Shown: one piece after another, positions 17,067 to 26,157 of the stretch
Numbering within the stretch: position 1 is the stretch's first letter
Layout of the letters: every line of letters starts with the position of its first letter
Assembly (NCBI RefSeq): GCF_030523955.1
Contig: NZ_JAUNHL010000015.1
Coordinates: 1 to 54,662, forward strand
Direction of reading: 5' to 3'
DNA: 54,662 nucleotides
DNA from: Neisseria sp.
Lineage (GTDB): Bacteria > Pseudomonadota > Gammaproteobacteria > Burkholderiales > Neisseriaceae
The notes under the pieces: generated by a model
The model's input: the letters and a program-made list of their open reading frames with translations, nothing else
Told to the model about the DNA's origin: nothing
The model's database searches: none
Made by a program: the position numbers and the translations under genes

Positions 17067-17681
17067 TTAAGTTTGCAAGGATTTGACCAAATGACGGATG
17101 CGGCGGCAGAAAGTCCACAGGCTGTCGAGGGTAATCAGCACCAAGGCCATGCCGAGCAGGAAATTGGTAGCCATAAAGTGATGTTCGACAGCGCCCAGCA
17201 GGCAGGTGGCGGTAAGCAGCAGCAGGCGCGGGTAGGTATCGCGCAGGTGGTTGCTGTTGTCGGCCAAGCCGGAATTGTGAAGCAGCAGGCGGGCGTAGGA
17301 TGAAAACAAGGTCAGCAATGCCGCCAGCCAACCCAGCCACGCCTGGCCGATGGCATGCCCCAAGGCAACGATTAACACACTGTCGCAGAAGCGGTCGGTT
17401 AAATCACGCCACACCTCTGATAGCGGGGTAAACAGTTGTTGCTCGCGGCGGATGCCGTTTTCCAGCAAATTGCAAAACAAACGCAATTGAATCAATAACG
17501 CGCAACCGATCAGCGCGATGCTTTCTTGGCTGTGTATCAGCAGATAAGCGCCGCAGGCGGAGAAAATAATGTCCAGCCAGATGAGCTGGTAAGGCAGGAT
17601 ACGCTCGCTCTGGCTTAGCCAGCGGATAAAGCGCTGGAAACGCGAAGGATGGTCGGCAGGCCCCGAAGTGGTGTTGGTCAT
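17067..17681 (-). CDS. Membrane protein, possibly a degenerate CDP-alcohol phosphatidyltransferase
   Basis: This 204-residue protein has about five hydrophobic segments. A central stretch, LLENGIRREQQLFTPLSEVW followed by RDLTDRFCDSVLIVALGHA, resembles the layout of CDP-alcohol phosphatidyltransferases, which place acidic metal ligands in this position. The canonical pattern D-x2-D-G-x2-A-R-x8-G-x3-D-x3-D is only partly kept: the first two Asp are replaced and the Gly is missing. Catalysis of the usual reaction is therefore doubtful, and the family assignment is tentative. I chose ATG 17681 (MTNTTSG); a TTG start 45 bp upstream is the alternative. Confidence 0.55.
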   Translation of the reverse strand: MTNTTSGPADHPSRFQRFIRWLSQSERILPYQLIWLDIIFSACGAYLLIHSQESIALIGCALLIQLRLFCNLLENGIRREQQLFTPLSEVWRDLTDRFCDSVLIVALGHAIGQAWLGWLAALLTLFSSYARLLLHNSGLADNSNHLRDTYPRLLLLTATCLLGAVEHHFMATNFLLGMALVLITLDSLWTFCRRIRHLVKSLQT

Positions 17682-17860
17682 AATGAGTAGTTTGAGTTTT
17701 TTTAATGTGTTTAAAATAGTTTTCAAACGTGAATCTTACATAAATTTACGATATTGGCAATAGAGGCTGGATTAATTGTTTGGCTAAGGTGATAAAGGGT
17801 GAGCTGTTTTATTTTATTGTCATGAATTCACAAGCTTTTTATGGTCGAAATACAATGGAA

Positions 17861-17892
17861 AATGCCTGTCTGAAAGTTTTCAGACAGGCATA
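17861..17892. terminator. Uptake-sequence inverted pair upstream of queC
   Basis: TGCCTGTCTGAA (17863-17874) and TTCAGACAGGCA (17879-17890) separated by 4 nt. It insulates the queuosine operon from upstream transcription. Confidence 0.75.
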
Positions 17893-17924
17893 AGCAGCAG
17901 GGAAACCGTTGTACGCAAATCCTG

Positions 17925-17930
17925 TATAAT
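17925..17930 (+). promoter_or_regulatory. Probable -10 box of the queC operon
   Basis: A perfect TATAAT lies 18 nt before the riboswitch stem, preceded by TG. No good -35 hexamer is found at 16-18 bp spacing. Confidence 0.5.
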
Positions 17931-17947
17931 CGCCGCTTCAATCAATA

Positions 17948-17985
17948 CGCGGTTCGCAATCCATCCCGCGACAACAAAACTAGGA
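17948..17985 (+). promoter_or_regulatory. preQ1-I riboswitch
   Basis: The stem CGCGG (17948-17952) pairs with CCGCG (17966-17970), and is followed by ACAACAAAACTAGGA (17971-17985). A short P1 stem, a pyrimidine/A loop, then an A-rich tail ending in AACTAGGA is the class I preQ1 aptamer pattern. The tail's AGGA is also the Shine-Dalgarno of queC (ATG at 17993), so ligand binding, which closes the pseudoknot with the tail, would block translation of the first gene. The downstream genes make the preQ1 precursor, which supports the assignment strongly. Confidence 0.88.
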
Positions 17986-17992
17986 ACCCGCC

Positions 17993-18649
17993 ATGAACCC
18001 TCAAAAAGCCGTGGTCGTCTTTTCAGGCGGCCAGGATTCCACCACCTGCCTGATTCAGGCCATCCGCCGATACGGCAACGACAACGTTGAAGCCATCACC
18101 TTCCAATACGGCCAGCGCCACGCCATCGAGCTGGAACGCGCCCGCTGGATCGCCCAAGATTTGGGCGTACGCCAAACCGTGCTCGATTTGAGCCTGATGC
18201 AGCAAATCACCCATAACGCGCTAATGGACGAAACCGCCGAAATCCAAGCCCCCGCAGGCGGTGTGCCCAACACCTTCGTCGACGGCCGCAACGCCCTGTT
18301 TCTGCTGTACGCCGCCATCTACGCCAAAAGCCGTAACGCCCGCCACCTCATTACCGGCGTGTGCGAAACCGACTTTTCCGGCTACCCCGACTGCCGCGAC
18401 ATCTTCATCAAATCGATGAACGTCACCCTCAATCTGGCGATGGACTACGATTTCCAAATCCACACGCCGCTGATGTACCTCACCAAAGCGCAAACCTGGG
18501 CACTGGCCGACGAATTAGGCTGTTTGGACTATATCCGCGAACACACCCACACCTGCTACCACGGCGTGGCGGGCGGCTGCGGCGAATGCCCGAGCTGCGT
18601 GCTGCGCGAGCGCGGTTTAACAGAATACTTGGCGGGCAAAACAGCATGA
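17993..18649 (+). CDS. queC: 7-cyano-7-deazaguanine (preQ0) synthase
   Basis: QueC converts 7-carboxy-7-deazaguanine to preQ0, using ATP and ammonia. The 218-residue protein has the PP-loop motif [13 protein letters not shown] at the N-terminus, [13 protein letters not shown], and the zinc-binding cysteines [15 protein letters not shown] at the C-terminus. It is the first gene after the preQ1 riboswitch; its stop overlaps the queD start (ATGA). The region has more C-ending codons than flanking genes, and the operon carries AG-dialect uptake sequences, so it may have come from another Neisseria. Confidence 0.95.
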   Translation: MNPQKAVVVFSGGQDSTTCLIQAIRRYGNDNVEAITFQYGQRHAIELERARWIAQDLGVRQTVLDLSLMQQITHNALMDETAEIQAPAGGVPNTFVDGRNALFLLYAAIYAKSRNARHLITGVCETDFSGYPDCRDIFIKSMNVTLNLAMDYDFQIHTPLMYLTKAQTWALADELGCLDYIREHTHTCYHGVAGGCGECPSCVLRERGLTEYLAGKTA

Positions 18650-19068
18650 AAATCACCAAAATCTTCACCTTCGATTCCTCCCATATGCTCGACGGCCACG
18701 ACGGCAAATGCCAAAACCTGCACGGCCACACGTATTCGCTCGAAATCACCGTTTCAGACGGCCTGATCGAAGCAGGCGCCAAAGCGGGCATGGTGATGGA
18801 CTTTGCCGACTTGAAAACCATTGTCAAACAAACCGTTATCGAGCCGTTCGACCACGCCTTCATCTACCACGGCGGCAACGCGCGCGAAAGCCAAATCGCC
18901 GCCTTGCTGGAGGGCTGGCAGATGAAAACCCTGCGCCTAAACCGCCGCACCACCGCCGAAAACCTGAGTGTGGAAATCTTTGGCCGTCTGAAAAGCGCCG
19001 GACTGCCCGTGTGCAGCGTCAAACTGTGGGAAACACCCACCTCGTGCGCCGAATATGAAGGAAACTAA
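18646..19068 (+). CDS. queD: 6-carboxy-5,6,7,8-tetrahydropterin synthase
   Basis: QueD turns dihydroneopterin triphosphate into 6-carboxytetrahydropterin, the second step to preQ0. The 140-residue protein has the zinc ligands and catalytic Cys of the family in DSSHMLDG and [19 protein letters not shown] with a catalytic His, and a C-terminal [13 protein letters not shown] with the substrate-binding Glu. It starts in the 4-bp overlap with queC. The AG-dialect uptake sequence TTCAGACGGCCT lies within the gene at 18753-18764, and a near match (TGGCCGTCTGAA) at 18981-18992. Confidence 0.95.
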   Translation: MKITKIFTFDSSHMLDGHDGKCQNLHGHTYSLEITVSDGLIEAGAKAGMVMDFADLKTIVKQTVIEPFDHAFIYHGGNARESQIAALLEGWQMKTLRLNRRTTAENLSVEIFGRLKSAGLPVCSVKLWETPTSCAEYEGN

Positions 19069-19071
19069 ACC

Positions 19072-19443
19072 ATGCAAACCTTAGCAACCATATTGGCCTT
19101 AATCGTGGCCGCCGAACATTTTTATATTATGTATCTCGAAATGTGCAAAATCCCCAGCCCGCAGGCCGCCCGCATTTTCGGTCTGCCCGAAGAATTTATG
19201 CAGCAAAAGCGCGTGCAGGTGATGTTCAGCAACCAGGGGTTGTATAACGGTTTTCTGGCCGCCGGCATCGTATGGGCGCAGTTTTTCGCGCCGGAAAACA
19301 CCGGCACCGAAGCCACCTTGCTGTTTCTCGGCTTCGTGATAACCGCCGCCCTTTGGGGGGCCGTTACCTCAAACAAAGGGATTCTCATCAAACAGGGCTT
19401 GCCCGCGCTGTTGGCGTTTTTGGCCGTGTGGGGCGCAGCATGA
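19072..19443 (+). CDS. DUF1304 integral membrane protein
   Basis: This 123-residue membrane protein has four hydrophobic segments (about residues 3-22, 48-68, 76-98 and 104-122) and the DUF1304 features: an early H-x4-YLEM motif (AEHFYIMYLEM), SNQGLYNGFLAAG, and GAVTSNKGILIKQG. No function is established for the family. It starts 3 bp after queD and its stop overlaps the queE start, so it is translated as part of the preQ1-controlled operon. A role in uptake or salvage of a queuosine precursor, or in membrane handling of one, is suggested only by this position. Confidence 0.85.
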   Translation: MQTLATILALIVAAEHFYIMYLEMCKIPSPQAARIFGLPEEFMQQKRVQVMFSNQGLYNGFLAAGIVWAQFFAPENTGTEATLLFLGFVITAALWGAVTSNKGILIKQGLPALLAFLAVWGAA

Positions 19444-20072
19444 CCGAAATCCGCCCCGAAAACCCCGCATACCGCATCGTCGAAATTTTCGAGAGCCTGC
19501 AAGGCGAAGGCTACAACACCGGCATGAGCGCCGTGTTTATCCGCTTGGGCAAATGCAATCTCGCCTGCGCTTGGTGCGACACCGATTACCTCACGTTCAC
19601 GATGATGAACCTAGCGGACATTTTAGGCCGTCTGAAAAGTTATACCGCCCGCAACATCATCATCACCGGCGGCGAACCGACCATACAGCCTCATTTGGCA
19701 GTGTTGCTCGATGCCTTGAAATCGGCCGGCTACCGCCTTTATTTGGAAACCAATGGGTTGAATCCCGCGCCGCCGCAAATCGATTATGTGGCCGCCAGCC
19801 CGAAAGCCTGCTACGCGGCCAAGTATGAACAGCAGTGCATTGAAACGGCAGACGAAGTGCGCATCGTGGCCGACGGCGATGTGCTGGCGTTTTGCGCGAC
19901 GATGGAGCAGAAAATCCGCGCCGAACATTATTATCTTTCGCCTTGCGAACGAAACGGTGAAATGAATATCTACGACACTATCCGCCAAATCGGCCTGTTA
20001 AACAGCCGCCCCGATGCCGCCGTGCATTGGCAATTGAGTGTGCAGACGCATAAATGGGCGGGGATTGAATAG
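19440..20072 (+). CDS. queE: 7-carboxy-7-deazaguanine synthase
   Basis: QueE is a radical SAM enzyme that rearranges 6-carboxytetrahydropterin to 7-carboxy-7-deazaguanine. The 210-residue protein has SLQGEG, the iron-sulfur motif CNLACAWC (C-x3-C-x2-C, about residue 38) and ITGGEPT (about 75). It overlaps the DUF1304 stop by 4 bp (ATGA). An exact AG-dialect uptake sequence (AGGCCGTCTGAA, 19625-19636) is inside the gene. With queC and queD it completes the route from dihydroneopterin triphosphate to preQ0; QueF and Tgt are not in the window. Confidence 0.95.
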   Translation: MTEIRPENPAYRIVEIFESLQGEGYNTGMSAVFIRLGKCNLACAWCDTDYLTFTMMNLADILGRLKSYTARNIIITGGEPTIQPHLAVLLDALKSAGYRLYLETNGLNPAPPQIDYVAASPKACYAAKYEQQCIETADEVRIVADGDVLAFCATMEQKIRAEHYYLSPCERNGEMNIYDTIRQIGLLNSRPDAAVHWQLSVQTHKWAGIE

Positions 20073-20115
20073 GGCGGATGGAGAATCGTTTTTAGGCCTA
20101 TGTTTGGCAAACGGT

Positions 20116-20165
20116 AATGCCTGTCTGAAAAATAGTTCAGACAGGCATTTGTTCAGACAGGCATA
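20116..20165. terminator. Triple uptake sequence between queE and metF
   Basis: TGCCTGTCTGAA (20118-20129) pairs with TTCAGACAGGCA (20136-20147), and a second reverse copy follows at 20152-20163. The extra copy could form an alternative, longer stem with the first. It separates the converging queE and metF genes. Confidence 0.75.
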
Positions 20166-20202
20166 GGGAAAAGAATGGATAAAAAACCATTCGGACCGCT
20201 GC

Positions 20203-21042
20203 TTAATACCCTAGGCGCTGGCAAATCGTGGATACCAAGCCGGCTTGGTTTAGGGTATAGAAATGCAGGCTGGGCGCACCTTCGCGCAGCAGGCGTTCGC
20301 ACATTTCGGTAACCACATCGAGTGCCAACGCTTTGATGGAAGCGGTGTCGTCGGCATAGGATTGCAGCTTCAGGCGCAGCCAGCGCGGGATTTCCGCGCC
20401 GCAGGTGTCGGAGAAGCGGGCCAGTTTGGAAAAGCTCGCAATCGGCATGATGCCGGGGATAATCGGGATGTCGACGCCGCGGCCCTGCACGTCGTCCACA
20501 AAGCGGAAATAAGCGTCCGGGTTGTAGAAATATTGGGTAATCGCCGAATCGGCACCGGCTTTGGCTTTGCGTACGAAATTGTTCAAATCGTCTTCTGCGC
20601 TGCGCGATTGCGGGTGGTATTCGGGATAGGCGGCCACTTCGATATGGAAGTAGTCGCCGTATTCGTTTTTAATCAGCTCGACCAATTCGTTGGCATAACG
20701 CAAGCCGCTCATGCCGACGCCGACGCCGGAGGGTATATCGCCGCGCAGTGCCACGATATGGCGTACGCCCATGTCTTTATAGGTGTTGAGCAATTCTTTG
20801 ATTTCTTCGGGGGTTTCGCCGATACAGGGCAGGTGAGGGGCGGCGGCGATGCCTTCGTTCAGAATATCGGTAATCGCCTGCATGGTGCCTTCTTTGGTGG
20901 AGCCGCCGGCACCGGAGGTGCAGGAGAAAAATTCGGGATTGTATTGGCTAAGTTGCTTGCGGGTGATGATTTGTTTGGCGCGGCCTTCCGGGGTGCGGGT
21001 GGGGAAGAATTCGAAGCTGAGTTTTTTTTGCGGGGCAATCAT
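20203..21042 (-). CDS. metF: 5,10-methylenetetrahydrofolate reductase
   Basis: MetF reduces methylene-THF to methyl-THF with NADH and FAD, feeding methionine synthesis. The 279-residue TIM barrel begins MIAPQKKLSFEFFPTRTPEG with the catalytic Glu in FEFFP, then SCTSGAGGSTKEGT, HIVALRGDIP, and VAAYPEYHP. The ATG at 21042 is preferred over a GTG 33 bp upstream because the family begins just before KxSFEFFP. An uptake sequence (21083-21094) sits upstream. The gap 21043-21358 is AT-rich and contains two solitary uptake sequences and presumably two divergent promoters. Confidence 0.93.
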   Translation of the reverse strand: MIAPQKKLSFEFFPTRTPEGRAKQIITRKQLSQYNPEFFSCTSGAGGSTKEGTMQAITDILNEGIAAAPHLPCIGETPEEIKELLNTYKDMGVRHIVALRGDIPSGVGVGMSGLRYANELVELIKNEYGDYFHIEVAAYPEYHPQSRSAEDDLNNFVRKAKAGADSAITQYFYNPDAYFRFVDDVQGRGVDIPIIPGIMPIASFSKLARFSDTCGAEIPRWLRLKLQSYADDTASIKALALDVVTEMCERLLREGAPSLHFYTLNQAGLVSTICQRLGY

Positions 21043-21358
21043 GAAAGCGGTCTCGGAAAACGGTTTGGCAGGCACGGATGGATGCCTGTCTGAAAAAATA
21101 TGAATGAGTTTGATATAGGGTATGTGCTTAAGCTATTGAAATCAAGATGAAAAATGATTTATTTTGTGAAAAATATTCTTTTTCTTTATGAATAATATTG
21201 CTGTATTTTGATTTAAAAGGAAAATTTTTGTTTGGCGGAAAATAGGTCTGATCACTTTCAGACAGGCATATTCGGCCAAACGGCAAACAGTAAGTAGGCA
21301 TGCCGTTGGTGACTTTATACTATAATACGGCTTTTCCGATTGTTACAGATTACTTACC

Positions 21359-22870
21359 ATGAAATGGCTCAAACGCTCTACCGTGATTGCCAAAACCGTC
21401 TACCGCTATGGGTTGACGGATATTTTTGCCGGCCACATCCGCCAAGGCTGGCTGCGCGCGCTGATTCAGAAATTACCGCAATCGCAACAGGAGCGTGATA
21501 AGGCTTTGCCGGTTCGCCTGCGCGAAGCGCTGGAGAGTTTGGGGCCGATATTCGTGAAGTTCGGACAGGTACTCTCCACCCGCCCCGACCTGATTCCGCA
21601 CGATTACGCGCAGGAGTTGGCCAAGCTGCAAGACCGCGTGCCGCCGTTTGATGCCGAATTGTCGCGCCGCCAGATCGAAGCCTCGCTGGGGCAGCCGATT
21701 GAGGCGCTGTATGCCGAATTTGAAACCGTGCCGGTGGCCAGCGCCTCGATTGCGCAGGTGCACAAAGCCCGTTTGCACAGCGGCGAAGAGGTGGCGGTGA
21801 AAGTGCTGCGCCCCAATTTGGTGCCGGTAATCGAGCAGGATTTGGCGCTGCTGCGCTTCGGCGCGGGCTGGGTGGAGCGGCTGTTTGCCGACGGCAAGCG
21901 CTTAAAGCCGCGCGAAGTGGTGGCCGAATTCGACAAATACCTGCACGACGAACTCGATCTGATGCGCGAAGCGGCCAACGCCAGCCAACTCGGTCGCAAT
22001 TTTAAAGACAGCACCATGCTGATCGTGCCCAAAGTGTATTACGACTATTGCAGCCGCGACGTGCTCACCATCGAATGGATGGATGGCACGCCGGTAGCCG
22101 ATATTGCCGCTTTGAAAGCCAAAGGCATCGACTTGCGGCAACTCGCCCGTTACGGCGTGGAAATTTTCTTTACCCAAGTGTTCCGCAACGGCTTTTTCCA
22201 TGCCGATATGCACCCCGGCAATATTTTGGTGGCCGACGACGGCCGCTATATCGCGCTCGATTTCGGCATTGTCGGCAGCCTCACCGATTACGACAAACGT
22301 TATCTGGCAATCAATTTCCTCGCCTTTTTCAACCGCGACTACCACCGCGTGGCCACCGCCCACATCGAATCGGGCTGGGTGCCGCCCGACACCCGCGCCG
22401 AAGAGCTGGAAGCCGCCGTGCGCTCGGTGTGCGAACCGATTTTCAACAAGCCGCTGTCGCAAATATCGTTCGGCCTGGTGCTGATGCGCCTGTTTGAAGT
22501 GAGCCGTCGCTTTAATGTCGAAATCCAGCCGCAGCTCGTGTTGTTGCAGAAAACCCTGCTCAATATCGAAGGTTTGGGCCGCCAGCTCGACCCCGATTTG
22601 GATTTGTGGGACACCGCCAAGCCGTTTTTAACCAAATGGATGAACGAGCAGGTCGGCCCCAAAGCGTTTATCCAACAACTGAAAAACGAAGCGCCCGACT
22701 GGGCGCAAATCCTGCCCGCGCTGCCGCGCAAAATCAACGCGCTGGTTGATGAAACCCGCCAGCAGGAAATGCGCGACGCCTATCTGCATCTGGTGAAAAT
22801 CCAACAGCGGCAAAGCCTGTGGCTGGCCGTGATTGCGGTGGCGCTGGTGTTGATTTTGCTGTTTAAATAA
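21359..22870 (+). CDS. ubiB: Ubiquinone biosynthesis regulatory kinase-like protein UbiB
   Basis: UbiB is an atypical ABC1/ADCK kinase-like ATPase needed for ubiquinone synthesis. The 503-residue protein has the KxGQ motif in [17 protein letters not shown] (about residue 60), the [11 protein letters not shown] stretch replacing a P-loop (about 125), [11 protein letters not shown] with the catalytic loop (about 280), and LDFGIVG. One or two C-terminal membrane segments (from about 484) anchor it. It stands alone, with its own AT-rich upstream region and no terminator recognised before the next gene. Confidence 0.94.
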   Translation: MKWLKRSTVIAKTVYRYGLTDIFAGHIRQGWLRALIQKLPQSQQERDKALPVRLREALESLGPIFVKFGQVLSTRPDLIPHDYAQELAKLQDRVPPFDAELSRRQIEASLGQPIEALYAEFETVPVASASIAQVHKARLHSGEEVAVKVLRPNLVPVIEQDLALLRFGAGWVERLFADGKRLKPREVVAEFDKYLHDELDLMREAANASQLGRNFKDSTMLIVPKVYYDYCSRDVLTIEWMDGTPVADIAALKAKGIDLRQLARYGVEIFFTQVFRNGFFHADMHPGNILVADDGRYIALDFGIVGSLTDYDKRYLAINFLAFFNRDYHRVATAHIESGWVPPDTRAEELEAAVRSVCEPIFNKPLSQISFGLVLMRLFEVSRRFNVEIQPQLVLLQKTLLNIEGLGRQLDPDLDLWDTAKPFLTKWMNEQVGPKAFIQQLKNEAPDWAQILPALPRKINALVDETRQQEMRDAYLHLVKIQQRQSLWLAVIAVALVLILLFK

Positions 22871-23016
22871 TTTAATAACGGCGGTAATAATGAATTTGGC
22901 ATGAACAAATCATTACATAAAATAGCTATTTTGCTTACAATTAAGTGAATTGAGTTTTATAATGCAACCAAATATTAGATTTGGTTTACTCGATTTGACT
23001 TTGATAAGTACGCAAT

Positions 23017-24249
23017 ATGCTAACGATTTTTATACTTTGTATTCTGATTGCAATTACTCTATTTGGCTTATTTGTAGCCAAATTAGGCAGGTATGGCCCC
23101 TTCAACCCTTTCACGCTGTATTTCGGTGTGTGGGCGGCTATTTTTATCATCTATATGCTCTTTCAAGATGTTTATTATGCCGTTTCGGAAGAATACCTGC
23201 TGATCCAGATATGTGTGCATCTATTTGCCTTTTGCATTATGGTCGCGACTCAGTTAGGTAAGCCGATCGCCAAGTCGCAAGAGCTGCCTTACGAATATGT
23301 ATTGAATAAAAAGCTGTTTACGTTGGTGCAAATTATTTTGATTCTGGCATTGCCTGAGTTTTACCAAATGGTGGTCGGCTATGCGGGGCAGAATATTTTT
23401 ACCAGCACCGGTTATACACGATTACGCTATGCCTTTAATAATGAGGGCAAAGATATGGGCAGATTGGGTTATCTGTTTACCTTTGCGTTTTTGAGTGCGG
23501 CCATCGGCGTGTTTTATGCGGCGAAAAAACAATTAAATAAATGGCAAGCGGTATTGGCGGTACTGCTTGCATTGTTTTATGCTTTTCTGACTACCGGGCG
23601 TACATTCTTTTTGATGATTTTCCTTTTCACCGTTATTCCTTTGGCTTTGTTGGGCAAGATAAAGGCAAAAAGTTTGCTGGTGTTAAGCGGAGGATTATTG
23701 AGTATGTTTTTACTGGTGGCCTTGTTAACTTCCAAAGGAGCTTCGGCCGATGCATCATTCGGCGATAATATCTTGAGTTTTATCGATAGTGTGCATAACT
23801 ATTTAATTGCCCCTTTTGTTGCGCTATCGCTTCAGATGAGTGATTTTAATTCGCCGGCTTTCGGTGATTATTCTTTGCGCTTTTTCTTCAGCGTACTTTC
23901 CGCTTTCGGGCTGACCAATCCGCCCATATCGCTGGTTCGGGGCTACGAATTTACGCCGGTTCCCACCAATCTCTATACCGTTTATGAAGTATACGTTCGA
24001 GACTTTGCCATAGCCGGCTTTTTTATTCCCGTATTGTTTTTACCCATACATTGGTATTTATACAAAAAAGCATGCCGAGGCAATGAGTTCTATATTATTC
24101 TTTATGCGATTTCCGCTTACCCGTTAATGACCCAAGTTTTGCAAGATCAATACATGTCTTTGATTTCAACATGGATACAGTTATTGATCGGTTGCTTCTT
24201 ATTAATGAGGAAAAAGAAAAAACCGCTTGGTGAAATAACGCGCGAATAA
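23017..24249 (+). CDS. Polytopic membrane protein, oligosaccharide repeat-unit polymerase-like (Wzy type)
   Basis: The 410-residue protein is very hydrophobic, with about 10-12 membrane segments and a larger loop around residues 125-150 (YAGQNIFTSTGYTRLRYAFN) and again around 300 (SLVRGYEFTPVPTNLYTVY). The motif FLTTGRTFF and this layout are typical of O-antigen/oligosaccharide repeat-unit polymerases, which act in the inner membrane on undecaprenyl-linked glycans. There are no glycosyltransferase or flippase genes beside it, so it is an orphan here. GC is lower than in ubiB and ychF. The Shine-Dalgarno is weak, and the exact start is uncertain. Confidence 0.6.
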   Translation: MLTIFILCILIAITLFGLFVAKLGRYGPFNPFTLYFGVWAAIFIIYMLFQDVYYAVSEEYLLIQICVHLFAFCIMVATQLGKPIAKSQELPYEYVLNKKLFTLVQIILILALPEFYQMVVGYAGQNIFTSTGYTRLRYAFNNEGKDMGRLGYLFTFAFLSAAIGVFYAAKKQLNKWQAVLAVLLALFYAFLTTGRTFFLMIFLFTVIPLALLGKIKAKSLLVLSGGLLSMFLLVALLTSKGASADASFGDNILSFIDSVHNYLIAPFVALSLQMSDFNSPAFGDYSLRFFFSVLSAFGLTNPPISLVRGYEFTPVPTNLYTVYEVYVRDFAIAGFFIPVLFLPIHWYLYKKACRGNEFYIILYAISAYPLMTQVLQDQYMSLISTWIQLLIGCFLLMRKKKKPLGEITRE

Positions 24250-24262
24250 TCGGCTCACGGAT

Positions 24263-24303
24263 AATGCCTGTCTGAAAAAACATGATTTTCAGACAGGCTT
24301 TTT
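24263..24303. terminator. Uptake-sequence pair after the Wzy-like gene
   Basis: TGCCTGTCTGAA (24265-24276) pairs with TTCAGACAGGCT (24288-24299; last base differs), followed by TTTTT. Confidence 0.75.
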
Positions 24304-24403
24304 AACAGATTGAATAGCGGATAGGAGAGGGCGGCATGCCAGCAAAAGGGAATCGAAATATGCTACAATCGCGCGTTAAATTTCACCTATTTCAGGAATA
24401 CCC

Positions 24404-25495
24404 ATGAGCTTAAAATGCGGCATCGTCGGCCTGCCCAACGTCGGCAAATCCACCCTCTTCAACGCGCTCACCCAATCGGGCATCGAAGCGGCCAACTACC
24501 CCTTCTGCACCATCGAACCCAACGTCGGCATCGTCGAAGTGCCCGACCCGCGCATGGATGCGCTGGCGAAAATCGTCAACCCGCAGAAAATGCAGCCCGC
24601 CATCGTCGAATTCGTTGACATCGCAGGCTTAGTGGCCGGCGCCAGCAAAGGCGAAGGCTTGGGCAACCAGTTTCTCGCCAATATCCGCGAAACCGATGCC
24701 ATCGTGAACGTGGTGCGCTGTTTCGACGACGACAACATCGTGCACGTTTCCGGCAAAGTCGATCCCATTGCCGACATCGAAACCATCGGCACCGAGCTGG
24801 CGCTGGCGGACTTGGCCAGTGTGGAAAAAGCCATCGTGCGCGAAGGCAAACGCGCCAAATCCGGCGACAAAGATGCGCAAAAACTGGTTGCCCTGTGCGA
24901 AAAACTGCTGCCGCACCTCAACGAAGGCAAACCCGTGCGCTCGTTCGGCCTCGATGCCGAAGATCTGGCCATGTTGCGCCCGCTGTTCCTGCTTACCGCC
25001 AAGCCCGCCATGTATGTCGGCAACGTCGCCGAAGACGGCTTTGAAAACAACCCGCACTTGGACCGCCTGAAAGAATTGGCCGCCAAAGAAAACGCCCCCG
25101 TGGTGGCCGTGTGCGCCGCGTTGGAGAGCGAAATCGCCGAACTCGAAGACGAAGAAAAAGCCGAATTCCTCGCCGAAATGGGCTTGGAAGAGCCGGGCTT
25201 GAACCGCTTAATCCGCGCCGGCTACGATTTGCTCGGCCTGCAAACCTATTTCACCGCCGGCGTAAAAGAAGTGCGCGCGTGGACGATTCACAAAGGCGAC
25301 ACCGCCCCGCAAGCCGCCGGCGTGATCCACACCGATTTCGAACGCGGCTTTATCCGCGCCCAAGTGATTGCCTACGACGATTTCGTTAGTCTCGGCGGCG
25401 AAGCCAAAGCCAAAGAAGCCGGCAAAATGCGCGCCGAAGGCAAGGAATATGTGGTGCAGGACGGCGATGTGATTCATTTCTTGTTTAATGTGTAA
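24404..25495 (+). CDS. ychF: Redox-regulated ATPase YchF
   Basis: YchF (OLA1 family) is an Obg-related P-loop NTPase that prefers ATP and binds ribosomes. The 363-residue protein begins [20 protein letters not shown] with the Walker A loop, has [18 protein letters not shown] (G3 region, about 68-85), a coiled-coil insert (about 125-200), and a C-terminal TGS domain ([19 protein letters not shown] onwards). It is followed by an inverted pair of AG-dialect uptake sequences, foreign to most of the window. Its C-rich third codon positions resemble those of the que operon. Confidence 0.95.
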   Translation: MSLKCGIVGLPNVGKSTLFNALTQSGIEAANYPFCTIEPNVGIVEVPDPRMDALAKIVNPQKMQPAIVEFVDIAGLVAGASKGEGLGNQFLANIRETDAIVNVVRCFDDDNIVHVSGKVDPIADIETIGTELALADLASVEKAIVREGKRAKSGDKDAQKLVALCEKLLPHLNEGKPVRSFGLDAEDLAMLRPLFLLTAKPAMYVGNVAEDGFENNPHLDRLKELAAKENAPVVAVCAALESEIAELEDEEKAEFLAEMGLEEPGLNRLIRAGYDLLGLQTYFTAGVKEVRAWTIHKGDTAPQAAGVIHTDFERGFIRAQVIAYDDFVSLGGEAKAKEAGKMRAEGKEYVVQDGDVIHFLFNV

Positions 25496-25498
25496 TCA

Positions 25499-25545
25499 CT
25501 TTCAGACGGCCTGCTATTAATAAAAGAAAGGCCGTCTGAAAAATG
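25499..25545. terminator. AG-dialect uptake-sequence pair after ychF
   Basis: TTCAGACGGCCT (25501-25512) and AGGCCGTCTGAA (25529-25540) form the stem. This is the AG-DUS of many human Neisseria species rather than the resident TGCCTGTCTGAA, and it marks the end of a probable imported segment. Confidence 0.85.
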
Positions 25546-25574
25546 GTTTTATTTCATGAACCGTTACCTAAAAA

Positions 25575-26111
25575 ATGGAAAATACAGAATCACTCGAACA
25601 AGTCAAAGATTGGTTAAAATCTAGATTCAAAGCAAATGATGCTGATATGGAGGAAATCATTAAATATGATTTCGCTTTATACTTCCTTATGACTTGGAAC
25701 ATCTTTGAAATTTGCCTATTTGAAAAAAATTGCCAGTTAAGAAGTGCTTTAAATAATGATAAAATCAATCGATTATCTGGGTTTATCGATGATGAGTTTA
25801 CCGAAACAGTTCAAACCTTTTTTGACCGATACAAAGGTAATGACAAATACGTAAAAGCTCTTTTTCACGGTAATCGAAAAAGCTCTGAAGAATATTTATT
25901 TCGATGCTTTTTGGAAAATGATTTTAATCAATTCAAGTCAACTCCATCTGACGTCATTAAGTTTACATTTTGCGTCATTATCCGTTATCGAAATAATATG
26001 TTTCACGGAAACAAGTATGTCGGCAATTGGAATAAATACAAAAAGCAAGTAATTGATTGTACCTCTATGATGCAATGGCTGATAGATAAAAGCCAACAAA
26101 ATCAAACTTGA
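25575..26111 (+). CDS. Orphan protein with HEPN-like motif
   Basis: This 178-residue protein is not recognised as a whole. It is clearly AT-richer than its neighbours and lacks membrane segments or a signal peptide. Near the C-terminus (about residues 138-146) it has IIRYRNNMFHGNK, in which R-N-N-M-F-H fits the R-x4-H motif of HEPN domains, many of which are RNases in toxin-antitoxin and anti-phage systems. Most of the predicted secondary structure looks helical, which also fits HEPN. No antitoxin (MNT-type nucleotidyltransferase) gene is beside it. It lies directly after the AG-dialect terminator of ychF. Both the HEPN call and a defence role are inferences. Confidence 0.6.
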   Translation: MENTESLEQVKDWLKSRFKANDADMEEIIKYDFALYFLMTWNIFEICLFEKNCQLRSALNNDKINRLSGFIDDEFTETVQTFFDRYKGNDKYVKALFHGNRKSSEEYLFRCFLENDFNQFKSTPSDVIKFTFCVIIRYRNNMFHGNKYVGNWNKYKKQVIDCTSMMQWLIDKSQQNQT

Positions 26112-26157
26112 AAAATACCAAAGATTATAAAAGCGTAATGTGTAAAGGAAGATAGAA

